Made by a program: the position numbers and the translations under genes. Below, one piece after another: positions 1-11,633 of a stretch of 64,000 bases of DNA. Numbering within the stretch: the stretch's first letter is position 1; every line of letters starts with the position of its first letter. The notes beneath the pieces were generated by a model. The model was not told where the DNA came from. It saw only the letters and a program-made list of their open reading frames with translations, and made no database searches. This DNA is from Combretum micranthum (taxonomy: Eukaryota; Streptophyta; Magnoliopsida; Myrtales; Combretaceae). The stretch lies in assembly GCA_024138025.1 (NCBI GenBank), contig JAMXBD010000013.1, positions 744,001 to 808,000 on the forward strand, written 5' to 3'.

Positions 1-431
1 AAAATTTCTGGGTCCCGCCCCTGGCCTACTTTGGCCTGCAAGCTAAACAGGCCGGGCTACGAGCCAAATGAATTTTTTTTTTTTTTATGTTAGTTTATGT
101 TGAAATTAGAATATTTATATATTTTAGGGTTTTATATAAATTAAAGATTAATTTTGTACTATTTTGATTATTTATATATAAAAAGAAGTATTTTAAATGA
201 TTTATTAGATATCATATTATGTTTAAATCAATAAATATATACTTAAAAAATGTTATAATGCTTATGATATATGTATCAATCTATTTTCTTCCCTAATATA
301 TTATAAATAATCACTAATATGTTATTATATTTTTCTTATTCTTAAACTTTTTTTTTCTGTTTCTTTTTTTTTTTAAAACTTAGCCCGCGAGCTAACTTGG
401 CCTATCATGGGCCAGCCGTGGGCCACGTCTA
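1..431. mobile_element. hAT-like MITE, left end outside window
   Basis: GC-rich, GGCC/GGGCC-rich ends (1-60 and 380-431) flank an AT-rich core, unlike the surrounding sequence. The right end read in reverse begins TAGACGTGGCCCA, which resembles the TAG-(A/G)-G-TG(T/G)(C/G)(A/C)AA terminal pattern of plant hAT MITEs. The left terminus lies before base 1, so neither terminal repeats nor a target duplication can be tested. No coding potential. Confidence 0.3.
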
Positions 432-1375
432 GTACGTCCAACTCTACATTTGACATACCATTATCCATTAAATTTTATATACATAAGATCAGTCTTATGA
501 GAATCGAGCCAGAAATTGACTTGGACATTCTAAGGGGTCAAGAGTCGAGGGGTCGAACTGGGTTCAATTAGGGGTTGAGCCAATGTAAATGAAAATTGAA
601 AATTTAAGCTATATCATACTCAGAGTTAGAAATTATTCCATTTTGAGTGTCCTATTTTTAGGTTTTTTTTAAGAATTTTTTTTACAAAAATAATTTCTAT
701 TCTCTTTACTATAAATATGTGTTGGTGATAAAAAATAAAAAAAAATTAATTTTCACATACGTGTGAAAAATAATTCCTAAACACATACCTCAACTTCCAA
801 TCGCGTCTTCTATTGCAAAAAAAAATTATGAATAGATTTTGTGTTATATTCACCATGGCTTTGTTTTTTCACAAGGTTTCGGTTTTGACTCTTGTTCTTG
901 TTTTGTTGTTTCATGACGATTCCACGTAACGCCACAACAAGGAAACTCACTGCCTTTGTTCATGGTCAACCGTTGTACTTAAGTGCCATGAAGATGCTTG
1001 TATATATGCTCTCTCTCCGTTTGTGTGTGTGTGTGACTTCATGTGTCTATTGGTTTTCGACAACATTTTATTTTTTTCATTTTTGCTTGCTTTGTTTTCT
1101 GCTTGCTGTTGCTTTTGCTTCATTTCTTTTAGAAAAAAAATTCTTTTTTTTTTTCATTTTTCATGAGAGGTACATTCTGACTCGAATGACTTGGTTGGGT
1201 CAACCAGTCACAGTTGAATTGGTTAGATCATCCATGTCAAGACGATTCAATTGAAAGTGATCCATTGGTCAGAACCAGCCTTTTTAAGGCTGGTTCCGAT
1301 CAAATCATCCGGTCCGATCCGATTTGACAACATTGCATTAATCTTCATTCAAAGTTCATAGCAATTAAGCTTTTG
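432..1375. other. Non-coding stretch
   Basis: AT-rich sequence with poly-T runs. The only open frame (892-1254, 120 codons) is Phe/Leu/Cys-rich translation of T-rich sequence with no recognisable domain. A small perfect hairpin (1272-1296) is listed separately. Nothing else can be supported. Confidence 0.6.
1272..1296. repeat. Perfect 11-bp hairpin
   Basis: The arm 1272-1282 (GAACCAGCCTT) is exactly complementary to 1286-1296 with a TTT loop. It has no U-tract or neighbouring gene that would make it a terminator; probably the core of a decayed inverted-repeat element. Confidence 0.5.
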
Positions 1376-1387
1376 TTTTAATATTAT

Positions 1388-1743
1388 GTTAATGTGATGT
1401 TTGGTACTTAAACTTTTCCTATATGTGCATTTGACTATTTAACTTTAAAGTAATTGATTTAATATTAAACAAAGTTTTCGTGTTTATTAATACTACTTTC
1501 GCTAATAGAGTTAACTCGTTTGCCAACCTGACACTCCCAACAAATGGGAAATAACGCATATCAAGTAGCTAATAAAAAAAACTAGAAATTAACAGTTAAA
1601 TAGACAAATTAACACATACGACCAAGGTTGGAATTAATTTATCTATTTATTTGCTTTATTATTTCATTTTCTAGTTTTATTATTTTCATATAGTTAATTG
1701 TACATTTGGAAAAACTTCATGTGCCAAATACAACATTAACCCT
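1388..1743. mobile_element. MITE with ~33-bp terminal inverted repeats (Mutator-like)
   Basis: The left end (GTTAATGTGATGTTTGG...) and the reverse complement of the right end (GGGTTAATGTTGTATTTGG...) match over about 33 bases. The flanks share the identical 12-mer TTTTAATATTAT (1376-1387 and 1744-1755), which contains the 9-11-bp target duplication expected of Mutator-like elements. It is non-coding and about 356 bp. The class is inferred from the duplication length, since no transposase is present. Confidence 0.55.
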
Positions 1744-1755
1744 TTTTAATATTAT

Positions 1756-2383
1756 ATATATAATATATGTGTATATATTTAGTGGCCTATCATTTAATAA
1801 TTAAATTTATGCATAGTTTATTTAATATTTAATAAATAGAAATTATATATACATATGTATGTTGTGCATAATACATATTTATAAATAATGTAGAAAAGAA
1901 TGAACATATTTGGGGGTTCATTTCACAAATTTAAATGATATATGATAAAATGTGTGTCATAGGATATATGAAATATAGGTATCAATTAATTCTGTTTAAG
2001 TTGCACTCTAATCTCTATGAAAGAATTTTATAGAATATGTAGACGTAGGATTTTTCTTGAAGAGTTCATGCACGTATTACACAAGTTTGTTACTTTATCG
2101 TGAGTTTAGAGTATTGATAGGAAGATGACACTTGATGAGATAACTTGGAAAGAGTGCCGAGAAAGAAGAACAAATAATCTCAATATCTCTGATGCACAAA
2201 TTATTGATAAGGTGGCTTGAACGATCCTCACATGTTAACCTTATAGTTCTTGAGTAATTGGAGTTTGGTATTTACTGATTTAGCTATTTGATCTTCAAGG
2301 GCATAACTTACTTCATTGAATATTTTTTCTCTTCTCTCTCTAGAAGTTGCAAATGAAGATAAGTGATTAAATATTTATAAACA
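1756..2383. other. Non-coding stretch
   Basis: AT-rich, with short broken frames only. A better-mixed composition near 2090-2290 hints at an old insertion, but I recognise no protein or RNA there. Confidence 0.5.
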
Positions 2384-2391
2384 CTTGGAGT

Positions 2392-2757
2392 AGTGTTTGG
2401 TTGCAAAAACTAGACATGACAAGAGAAATTGGGTAACATAGTATAAGGAATATTGGACACTACAATTTGCTTGTACTGTTTTGGTATGAACGATACTAGA
2501 CAAAAATTTTAGTGTTGGCTATTATTTGATATACACAAGTACAATACAAGAATGTTATAAAAGGTTTGAGCTATTCAGTAAATTTAAGTTGTGAAAAAAT
2601 GATTTACCTCATCTTCCATATGGTACTATTTTCTTCAAATTTGTCCTATACTCTTAAAATCTATTGTCCAATACTAAAACTCATAACAACAACCAAACAA
2701 GGTACTAAATTTTTTTGTCCTGTCCAGCGCCACAAAATTATGTGAACCAAATGTTGC
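2392..2757. mobile_element. hAT-type MITE with 8-bp target duplication
   Basis: The left end reads AGTGTTTGGTTGCAAAA and the right end, reversed, GCAACATTTGGTTCACAT. Flanking 8-mers CTTGGAGT (2384-2391) and TTTGGAGT (2758-2765) differ at one base, fitting a hAT 8-bp duplication. The interior is non-coding. A similar TTTGGTTGCA terminal signature bounds the insertion at 20064-20363 inside the NRAMP gene. Confidence 0.55.
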
Positions 2758-2765
2758 TTTGGAGT

Positions 2766-3523
2766 TATGTATGGTAATTGTTAAATGATCTCAGTTATCG
2801 ACATATGAGATAGAGAAAACTTATTTTATACTTGAATTTGCGAGGAGCCAAGGCCAATAGCCATTGTCCTGTGTGCACGAATCAACTTGAGGACAATGGA
2901 ATGCAGATGGACTTCTCCAACATTCCCTATTATGATCCTAAGTTAATCTTATAAATGAATCGAACTCACTAAGTCTTATCACTTTCACGCCTAGATAAAT
3001 ATTAATATATTTTTAAGCCTTTCTATAGGCTACTTATAAAAATTGTTAGAACAATAAAATTTGATGTTCTTTTGTGTGTGTTATGTATAGGTTATTCTTT
3101 AAATAACCGACAGTGGATTGTATTTACATAAATATTGCTCACAAATCTTAATTTTATGACCATGCCAATCAATCCTTTGCTTTAATCGCATTATCATTAT
3201 TTTTTTTCACTATGGAACATATGTAGGATTTTATATAGTACGCACACATATATGCATGTATGTATATATTTTATTTAGTGGTTATGTAATAAATATAATA
3301 ATTCACATCATATTATGAGTTTAAATTTTTAGATCAAATGGTTGTGACATTAGTCTTAATAATTATTTGATAATGTTCTTTAGTGGCCTATCAATTCAAT
3401 AATTGAAGATTCTTTGACGGCTTACAATTGCATACATCTTAAAAAAAGGAATACGGTAAATTTAAATGGATACATTGTAAAGCTTTTTTTTTCCTTTTTT
3501 TTTATCAAGTATGCATTCATATT
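2766..3523. other. Non-coding stretch
   Basis: AT-rich DNA with no convincing open frame, RNA gene or repeat boundary. Confidence 0.5.
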
Positions 3524-3528
3524 TATTA

Positions 3529-3895
3529 GGGAAAATATAAAAATTTGGTACCTGAATTTTACAAAAAATATTCAATTTGGTATATGAACTTTAAAATAAT
3601 TAATCTAATACCCATCAAAGTTTTGATGATTATTTTTGCTATTCTACTAACATTGTTTGCTTTATTTCTTGATATAAAAGAAGCAGCTTATTAGTGTTAT
3701 ACGGTATTAAAAGCATTAATGAAAATTCATTGATATACTGTATTTTCTACATATGTAAACAGAGCAAAATTTTTTTGGAAAGTAGTAAAAATACACAGTA
3801 AAATTTTGATTGAGTATTAAATTGACCATTTTTAAAATTTAGAGAATAAATTAAATTTTTGTGTAAAGTGCATGTACTAAACTTGACATTTACTC
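3529..3895. mobile_element. MITE with ~35-bp inverted ends
   Basis: The left end (GGGAAAATATAAAAATTTGG...) pairs imperfectly with the reversed right end (GAGTAAATGTCAAGTTTAG...). TATTA lies directly on both sides (3524-3528, 3896-3900). The ends have the GGG(T/A)AAAT...TTTGGTAC style of the elements at 1388 and 51366. Non-coding. The duplication is only 5 bp, so the class is uncertain. Confidence 0.45.
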
Positions 3896-3900
3896 TATTA

Positions 3901-4789
3901 TTAATTTATAGATGGCAAAACATTGATCTACTTAATATTTAAAGATTATTGGTTTCATTGAAATGTGTATTTATTGCAAACCATGCCATTATGTAAAATA
4001 TGATATTTATACACGTATGTATATATATAGGGTTATAATTTTTAAATAAAGGGAAAAAAATCATAATCTATAGGTGCTTGTTGACATATCAAATATTTTT
4101 AGTATGTTTTTTACATAATTTTTGTTAAAAAAAAAATAAGCAAGTAGTAATAAGATGTTTTTCATTTTCCCCCTCCTTATTTATAAAGCATCATACAACT
4201 TATATGACGCATACATTATACAATTTTTATCCTTGCAGATTCTATGATTAAAACAATTAGCATAAATTGGCAAAGCATAAATAGCTGTATTAATTAAAAA
4301 AAAAAATTATGAGAGCAATGTCCTCTAATGTTTGTACTTATAGCTCTTGAACTTGCTTTTCCACGATGAAATTGTGGTATATGTTGTGCCCTAAGTTTGC
4401 CTAATTGATATCCTTCATTCGTTTTGACGAATTGTTATTATATAGTGAGGGGAGGGGTGACAATTACACTCATAAGCTGCAATTAAAAAATTAAAATAAA
4501 ATATTATGTTAAAAGGTGATGCGATAAAAAAGGGGAAAAAAACAGAAGCTGGAATTCTCTCTTTTGTACGCAACTAAAGTTCCAATATCCTACATTCCTA
4601 CTTTCCCTGAAGAAAACTCTTGTACCTCATTTTATATTTTGTTGACGTGATCGCTAGTCACTTTCAAAGAGTTTACTTTCAACCACATACGAAACCGTGG
4701 AATTGCTCAACGACAGCCCTGCCGAGGTAAAACCATTAAAAATTAATGATTGTTGATGAAAAGCGCCCTGATAAAGACAGGTGAAATAC
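3901..4789. other. Non-coding stretch
   Basis: AT-rich sequence with a slightly more balanced composition at 4540-4790. No gene or repeat boundary can be supported. Confidence 0.5.
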
Positions 4790-5138
4790 GTGCCGTTTCG
4801 AATTTTTAGTATTTTAGTATTTTATGTTTATGTTTTGATAAATTAGTACTCGTATTTGTAAAGTATAATTCAGTATTTTATTGAATAACAATTGAGGGGA
4901 TTCATTTTGATGAAAGGATAATAATAGATAGTTAACAAAATATAAAAATGCGATACTAAATTGTCAAAGAATTATCAAAAATAAAAATATAGACACTTAA
5001 CCTTCTTATCAAAATAAACTCTTGGTAAATATTATTCAATGGAAGTATTGAACTGCACAGACTTTGAATATACAAGCACTGATTTATCAAAATCTAATTA
5101 TGAGATACAAAACTACTAAAAATTGAGAATACAGGCAC
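4790..5138. mobile_element. MITE with ~75-bp inverted arms
   Basis: Bases from 4790 (GTGCCGTTTCGAATTTTTAG...) match the reverse complement of the sequence ending at 5138 (GTGCCTGTATTCTCAATTTTTAG-type) over about 75 bases, including a shared TTTTGATAAAT block in each arm. No clear target duplication is visible. Such long arms could fold into a hairpin RNA if transcribed. Confidence 0.5.
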
Positions 5139-5216
5139 TTGGTCGGCTATTATTCTAAAAACATGAAAGAAAGATAATAAAATAGCTAACATATATGGGT
5201 TATATATATAAAAAAC

Positions 5217-5482
5217 AGGTTAATATCACGAATAGAATTTAAACTTTAATAAAATATGCAATCAAGTAACTAAAATTTAATATTTGAACTTTGAAATTGA
5301 CCAGTATAATATCTAAAGGAATTTTTGTGCATATTAACATTATCTTCGTGATGTTGATTAGCATACATGAAAAGTAATTTCAAGTACTAAATTAATCAAT
5401 TTCAAAGTTGATCAATTTTAAAATCCAAATACTTAATTACGTATTTTATGAAAGTTTAAATATTCTCGGTCACATTCACCCA
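5217..5482. mobile_element. MITE, long inverted repeats, 9-bp target duplication
   Basis: The arms run about 80 bases: 5218-5300 (GGTTAATATCACGAATAGA...) pairs with the reverse complement of 5400-5480 (GGTGAATGTGACCGAGA...). Both arms carry TTTAAACTTT followed by AATA/CATAAAATA. Exact 9-mers ATAAAAAAC flank it at 5208-5216 and 5483-5491, as expected for a Mutator-like MITE. The 66-codon frame on the minus strand inside it is not a gene. Confidence 0.6.
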
Positions 5483-5491
5483 ATAAAAAAC

Positions 5492-6084
5492 GCAACATCA
5501 ACGTATTATGATTTATGACGGAAGGAACAAAAATTTCACTAAATAATGGCTTTCTAAACAATGGATTAATTAAATTTGAAATGCCAAAATGATGCAGGCC
5601 GAATACGTCATTGCTTACTTTGGGAATTTGCAACGGATATACTAGGGGAAAGATTTTCGTAATTTTTAAGAGAAGCTACTATTAAATTCATAAAAGGTAC
5701 TTTATTTGCTTTCTAAACGTGTGTTAAGAAAATAATAGGTACTGCACTCTATGTATGATATATATATATATAGTCCGTAAACATTGACATATATTTTTTT
5801 AGTTAAATCAAATATTTAATATATTTATTTAATTGAAAAAAGTATACAATAGTAATATGCAGGATAGAGCAGGACCCAAGATATATATTATATAAAACTA
5901 GGATAATCTACTAAGCTGATTAAAACTGAGATCGGAAAAAGAGAAAAAAAAAAAAAAACCTATGAAATTACAAAAATATGATTCAAAATAAGCCTTGTTA
6001 GGTATTAATAGCAATTGGAATGTATTGGCCTAGTCAAGGAGAGTTTCTAGTTCTCCATATGCAATAAACTATAGTGATAGTGAC
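5492..6084. other. Non-coding stretch
   Basis: AT-rich, with TA dinucleotide runs near 5758-5772 and a poly-A run at 5944-5959. Nothing else is recognised. Confidence 0.5.
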
Positions 6085-6355
6085 AATGTAAATGTATGTA
6101 CCTTCAGATTTTGATAATTTAGTATTTGAAGTTTTGTTTTTTTGCAATTTAGTAATCTACTTTAAAATGGAGTTCAGTTTAATATGTTAGAGACTCTATA
6201 TCAAATTTCATTTTAAGGTAAAAGTATTAAATTGAAAAGTATAAGGACCATAATTTGAACATTGCTTTAAAATAGGAGTACTATATTGTAAAAAATGAAA
6301 TTTGTAGATATTAAATTGCCAAATTTAAAAGTTGAGAGACTTAAATTACTTTTAT
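6085..6355. mobile_element. Degenerate MITE with inverted arms
   Basis: The left arm (AATGTAAATGTATGTACC...GATAATTTAGTATTTGAAG) pairs loosely with the reversed right arm (GATAAAAGTAATTTAAGTC...GGCAATTTAATATC). The organisation matches the other long-armed MITEs in the first 7 kb. No target duplication is visible, so the ends are approximate. Confidence 0.4.
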
Positions 6356-7560
6356 CTCGAAAATTGTAGAAGCAAAAGCAGAATACCACCTATCAATGGA
6401 CTGAGTTTCAAGGCACTCAAGTTAGTCCATCCAACAATCTTTGTGAGGTCTTGAAAGCAGATGGACAATATATGGCTTCAAGCACGAGATGCCAAACAAA
6501 ATTAGAAGAAGGGCAAAGAAAGAAACGGTGGTCATGGGTTTTTACTTTGGAGTTACAAAAGTAGCAAGAAATGGAAGATGTGATTCCCATATGTTGAACT
6601 TATCAAGAGTGTAACTTTTTTGCTAATGTGCCATAGGAAGAAGGGCATCATAGTAGCTTATATGCTACAGAGGAGATGGTAGGAACTTGTATGGTCTTAT
6701 CAATAAAATCGTTTGGTTAATGATTTAATAATTAAAATAAATATAATATGTAATATATTAAATATTTTTAGGATTTAATTATGATCGAGCGTGGATCGGA
6801 GCTATTAAATTACTAATGGAACTGCTCCATAAAAAAACATAAAGGCACAATAAAGTTTCCTGGAGTTGGGTAGCAAACTTGATGGAATATTAATATTATT
6901 CCAAAAGGGAATTCAAAACCACCTAAGAATCATTGTTAATGAGGCAACAAAATCCAGCATTCAAAGGGAGTATAGTTGAAGCAATTTCTTTGGCATTAAA
7001 GATGTTATGAAGTTTATGGAAACAAAAAAATCTGACAAAAGGGATGCCAAAAGACCATTTCTTACTTTTCGAAGGAAAAATGCCATGCCATATCACGCAA
7101 CTTGATTAGCTTATACCTTCGTTAACAGCATGGGGATTGGCCATTAATTGACTAGAAGCTTCTTCCTTTGAAAAAGACCATATGAACCCAATACGAAAAT
7201 TTCTCACAAGTTGTTGAATCTTATTCACAACGTACTTTGGAAGGAAAAGATAGATGCCCAATAAATTTGCATCGTATAAATAATGGATTTTAAAAATTGA
7301 AATCTCCTTGCATAACAGGTACTTAAATGTCCAAATATCAAAATGGCCTGGAATTTTAGAGATTAGTAAGTCAGAATATTCTATTATTAATTTGATTGAA
7401 ATGAAAGGAACTTTAACAACCGAATGGAAAGATTTCTCTCTTAAAAAACAAATTCATCAAGGGTAGGTGAAATCTATCTAACAATTTTTCCAAAAAAAAA
7501 AAAAAAAAACTTTTATACAAACAAGATCAAATTAATTACAAAAGTACCAATGCTAAATCG
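6356..7560. other. Non-coding stretch
   Basis: Slightly less AT-rich than its surroundings, but every frame is broken and no motif is recognised. A poly-A run of about 18 lies at 7492-7509. Confidence 0.45.
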
Positions 7561-7564
7561 CCCC

Positions 7565-7790
7565 TTGAAGATGCCACTTAGATTTTCACAAAATAATCAC
7601 CCTTTGAAAATGTAATTCAGTCAAAATTCATCAGTACTGGATCACATTTTCAAAAGGCGATCCACTATTATTTAAAATGAATTGCCCTTTGAAAATGTGA
7701 TTCATTAATATTTGTGCATGAATCACATCTTATATATGTGATTCATATTTGCACATGAATCACATTTTGAGGATGTGATTTTGTGTCAGT
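7565..7790. repeat. Cluster of short direct and inverted AATCACAT / ATGTGATT repeats
   Basis: Within about 220 bases the words GAATCACAT, GGATCACAT, ATGTGATT and CCCTTTGAAAATGT recur in both orientations, so neighbouring copies can pair. No longer element boundary is visible, and the region ends just upstream of the hAT element at 7918. Function unknown; likely a rearranged MITE remnant. Confidence 0.45.
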
Positions 7791-7917
7791 ATTTTAATAA
7801 TTAATTTTGTATTATTTGTATTTGTGTAATTTATATTTAGCGAGTGTTTGGTAATCGTACAAATTTCTCCATAGAGAGCAAGCCCCATTAGTGGTGATGT
7901 TAACATTAGATTTCTTT

Positions 7918-8619
7918 TAGGATGCAATTAGAGCGAATGTGGGATAGGTTATATAAGACTCAAACCCACCCCACTATCCTATAGGATTTTCCTAACTTGA
8001 TCTTAAACCTTATAAGGTTTTTATTGCCATACCAAACTTGCCCTTATTGGGTCGACCTATCATGTCCCGTTTGACCCGCTTTAGGATATTAAAAAATTAG
8101 TCTAATCCCCAAAATCAATAACAAAATCTAAGTCAAGCTATTAAAATTTAAAACAAAGAAAAAATATCTCTAAATAGTATGAAAAAACTCTCTTATTTTC
8201 CAAACTACAAACTAGCATATAATTTGTGAAAATTCAACTTTTACACATAACATAACCTAAAAAATAATAACCTAGCATCTAATAAGAATATCAGTTTAAC
8301 TCAAATATATATAGAATTATGATTGAGTTTCAAAGATTATATCACAATGAATATGAGTTGAGAGACAATGTAACGAAGATTCTAATAAAATAGGGTTGTC
8401 TTTCAAATTTGAATTAATTTTTATTATTTTTATTTTAAATTTTAATTATATTTTTGGCAAGTCGTATTTTTCATCAAATAATAACTATGTCTCGCGACTT
8501 AGTCTTAAATCCTATAAGGTTGTAAAAAGATTCCCAAAACCTAATCTTAAACCTTATAGGGTGTTTAATGGATCGGATGAGTGAAATATCCTATAACAAT
8601 CCACTTGATTGCATCCCTA
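7918..8619. mobile_element. Non-autonomous hAT (Ac/Ds-type) element with perfect 8-bp target duplication
   Basis: The left end TAGGATGCAA and right end TTGCATCCCTA are near-perfect terminal inverted repeats of the Ac/Ds type (canonical TAGGGATG). The left copy has lost one G. Identical 8-mers ATTTCTTT flank the element at 7910-7917 and 8620-8627, the diagnostic hAT duplication. Subterminal copies of CCTATAGGG/CCTTATAGGG and CCCACCC-type words resemble those in the insertion at 17028-17508, so the two are relatives. No transposase: the 62-codon frame at 8396-8584 is internal AT-rich sequence. Confidence 0.8.
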
Positions 8620-8627
8620 ATTTCTTT

Positions 8628-9280
8628 CTTTCTTTCTTATTTATGAACTTGAGCCCAATAAGTAATAAATCCTCTAAAGCATCTTAAACCACTTTAATCA
8701 ATAAAAGCACTCATTTTGCAAAAAAAAACCATAAGGTCATCCACAACATATTGATGGTGATTCTTCCAATGGAAAGAGAATGATGGGGATAAAGCCATCA
8801 TATGAAGAATATAAGATATAACTTCTATGGCGATAACAAAATGACTGAAAACTTTGATGTAATGATTTCCTATAAAAAGAAGGAAAATATATACAAATTA
8901 GAACTTTTATAAGGACACTCCAATTCAATTTATATGTCCACTTTAGTTGCATAATGGGTAATGAGAAGAAAAATAAAGAGAAAATTGCAAGTGAGGGGGG
9001 AGTATTTTCTCTCTTTAAGATGATTGTTGCATAAGAGCATCCTTACTGGGGGTGCTTGACATGAGTCTCTATGCTAAGGACTTCATTTTTTTAAGTCTTT
9101 AGCAATGTGAGAGGTCCTTTTAATTTTTTATTAAGTGTATTATGTAAAAGTATATGAAACCTACAAAATATAAAAAGATGTGACAGATTTCGTGTAAAAA
9201 ACCTTAGGAATAATACAGTGAGGTTTTTTTAGAAAAAAAAAAAGAATCTTAAATACTTGTGTGGCACTCATAAAGGTTTA
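8628..9280. other. Non-coding stretch
   Basis: No supportable gene. The 71-codon minus frame at 8737-8952 shows no domain. A poly-A run lies at 9233-9243. Confidence 0.5.
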
Positions 9281-9939
9281 TAGAGCTGTGCAAATGGGCT
9301 TTAATTCATGGGTTGGACCATTTAGCATGTTTTTAAAATGGATTGGCCAAATTTTTTAGCTTGTTTAAAAGTGGGTAATTTATCTAGCCCAATCCACTGG
9401 CCCACGGATTAAGTGGGTTAGCTCGCTTATATAAAAAAATAAACTAAAATTGTAGGAGAAATAACTATTAATGTAGCATTGTTACTAGAATTTTCATACT
9501 TGAATTTAAACTTATGTGGTAATTGTAGCAGAGAATGATAAATTGATGTGCACCCATCAAAATATTAATTTAAGCATATATTTATTGTTTTCAAAGAAAT
9601 ATAATATCCAATAAATTATTTAAAAAAAACTTAATCTTATATATATAAATAATTAAAATAATAATAAAACTAATCATTAATGTATATAAAATCCTATAAA
9701 AGTTTATATTTTTTATCATCTAATCTTGTTTAATTAGCATTAATGGGTTAAATCGGTTAACTTGACCCGTTTAACTCATAAAGATACACAAGTGGGTTAA
9801 ACGATACAGGAAGTGGGTTAGCACGTTTAACCCATAAAGTAGACTGGGTTAAAATCAAGATATTTTAACTAATTTAACTTGCAAGCCAAAGTGGGTCGGG
9901 TCGAGTTGGCCCCATTTAACCCACTTGGTGGATGCTCTA
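9281..9939. mobile_element. hAT-like MITE, family distinct from 7918
   Basis: Starts TAGAGCTGTGCAAATGGGC, a typical plant hAT MITE head, and ends GGATGCTCTA, giving a short TAGAGC inverted repeat. Subterminal regions are packed with GGGTTAAA/TTTAACCC words in both orientations (9290-9425 and 9740-9925). The flanking 8-mers do not match, so the target duplication is lost or the ends are slightly off. Non-coding. Confidence 0.45.
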
Positions 9940-11212
9940 ATACTAATAAAACTTTGATATATATAGTGTTTGCAAACAATGGTAATTGTTTTGGAAAGCA
10001 CCATTTTCATTAACATGCATAACAAAATTTAAATGGTTTTTACACATTATGTGTCTATGCGTGCTGTATGTAATACCCATCAAACCTTTTTCCATGCTTT
10101 TGACACGTATTGTATCGTAATTTGTGTGGAAAAAGTTTTGTTGTCCCAACCCTATCCTGAGCAATAATAACATGACATGTATACATAGAGTAATAATAAC
10201 TGTTTACTTTATTTTATTGATACTTTTATTTGTTAAATTTATTTAATACATACCAAGTGTCTATTGGCTGGGATAGGATGAGAATAGTATTTCTGGGACA
10301 ATAAATATTTTTCCAATTTGTGCACTCGTATCTTACAATAACATAAGGATGAAACTTTAAGAACGCAAAGCACTTTCATGAAGATAATGGTATAGGGGTT
10401 ATGCAAAATTATTTTCAAGAATATATTAGCAAATTGTCGACTCAAAATTGGGCAAAAGTAGTAATTCGTTTAGTGTTAAGAATTTTCATGATTCAAAACA
10501 CATTTAACTGGTTAAAAATGGAAGTATCAACATATACAATACGAGAAAATTACACTAGATAGTATCAACATCAGAGGAAGGTTTAAATAAGATATTAATC
10601 CTTAAAGTGATTAAGAAAAAGATATCACCATTTTAAGTGGAACAAATACACAACAAAAAAAAAATTATGGAACTCTATTTTGCACCATTTTATATAACGT
10701 TGATCTATTTTTTTTTTCAATTAAAACTTACCCTTAAACGCTAATGTCTTTTGATGTAATTTTTCATATATAATATCTTTTAATGAGCACACATAAAATA
10801 ATAATGAATATTAAAAGATCCTAATGAGCTATAAGCATAAACAAATGAAGACCTTCTTCCCATCTCTCTTCTCTTTCCATATTTAAGGTACCACATAAAC
10901 TTAATTTTTATTTTCTTTCAAAATCAATAACAACCCACTTCAAGTTTCGGCTTTAAGCCATTTTGCCTCATTTTAGTTAAGTTTCAAGAGCCCATTTTTT
11001 ATTTTGTCATTTAATTTTATTATTGGAAGCTTTTTATGTTTAGTACTATATATGGAGAGATAACTAATGGGATGTGTTAAATATAGTTACACATATATTG
11101 ATTTGGTTTGGATTTATATTCAAATTTTAAAAGTTTTGTGACTTTGAATTATCCTTTAACCATGCAAGCTCCAGGATTGAAATCCAGTAGTCTCCCATGT
11201 AGGAGTGTGTAA
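9940..11212. other. Non-coding stretch
   Basis: AT-rich. Two minus-strand frames of 76 and 68 codons (9943-10173, 10239-10445) overlap decayed sequence and show no domain. Nothing else is recognised before the LTR at 11213. Confidence 0.5.
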
Positions 11213-11596
11213 TGCAGCAGCGGAATTTCAACTAAAGCCACCCAAGACCATTGGTGTTGGTGTCTAGGCCGTCGAAGTTGAGGTCATTAAAGCCGCGGTG
11301 TTCGAGCTAGATGAAGGCTGCTAGTGTTGATGTATAGGCCGTTGGTGTTGAAGCTTAAAGCTAGCAACTTTGAGCCAACTTATATTTCATGATGTTTAAC
11401 TAATTTATGTTGTTTTCTATCTTGTTTCTTAAGACTATATATAGTCTTTTAAGGTTTTGGTTTAGACATTTGATATTTGATACATTTTGAAACCTATTTG
11501 AGATCTTTCTCTTAGAGATTGCTAGTTGCAATCACTATTTGTTCTTTAGAAATCATCTAGTGCAATTAATTTATGTTCTAATGTTTGCACGCTGCA
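11213..11596 (+). repeat. 5' LTR of the gag-protease element
   Basis: Begins TGCAGCAGCGGAATTTCAAC and ends GCTGCA just before the primer site. Aligns along its length with 13516-13854, sharing GTCTTTTA(A/G)GGTTTTGGTTTAGACAT and the ACTATA(T/A)ATAGTC promoter-like core. It is longer than the 3' copy because of an extra GC-rich segment around 11245-11310. Confidence 0.7.
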
Positions 11597-11602
11597 TTAG
11601 AT

Positions 11603-11613
11603 TGGTATCAAAG
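11603..11613 (+). other. Primer binding site (tRNA-Met type)
   Basis: TGGTATCAAAG, 6 bases after the LTR end, is close to the TGGTATCAGAGC sequence complementary to the 3' end of initiator tRNA-Met used by many plant LTR elements. Confidence 0.6.
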
Positions 11614-11633
11614 TAAGGTGAGTTCCTGCAAAG

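Noticed and set aside
892..1254. 120-codon plus-strand frame
   Set aside because: Phe-rich translation of T-runs with no domain, no plausible promoter and no plant gene similarity that I recognise.
1272..1296. Hairpin as a microRNA precursor or terminator
   Set aside because: An 11-bp stem is too short for a plant miRNA precursor and there is no gene for it to terminate.
9281..9939. Target duplication for the TAGAGC element
   Set aside because: Left AAGGTTTA and right ATACTAAT do not match in any nearby register, so no duplication is claimed.
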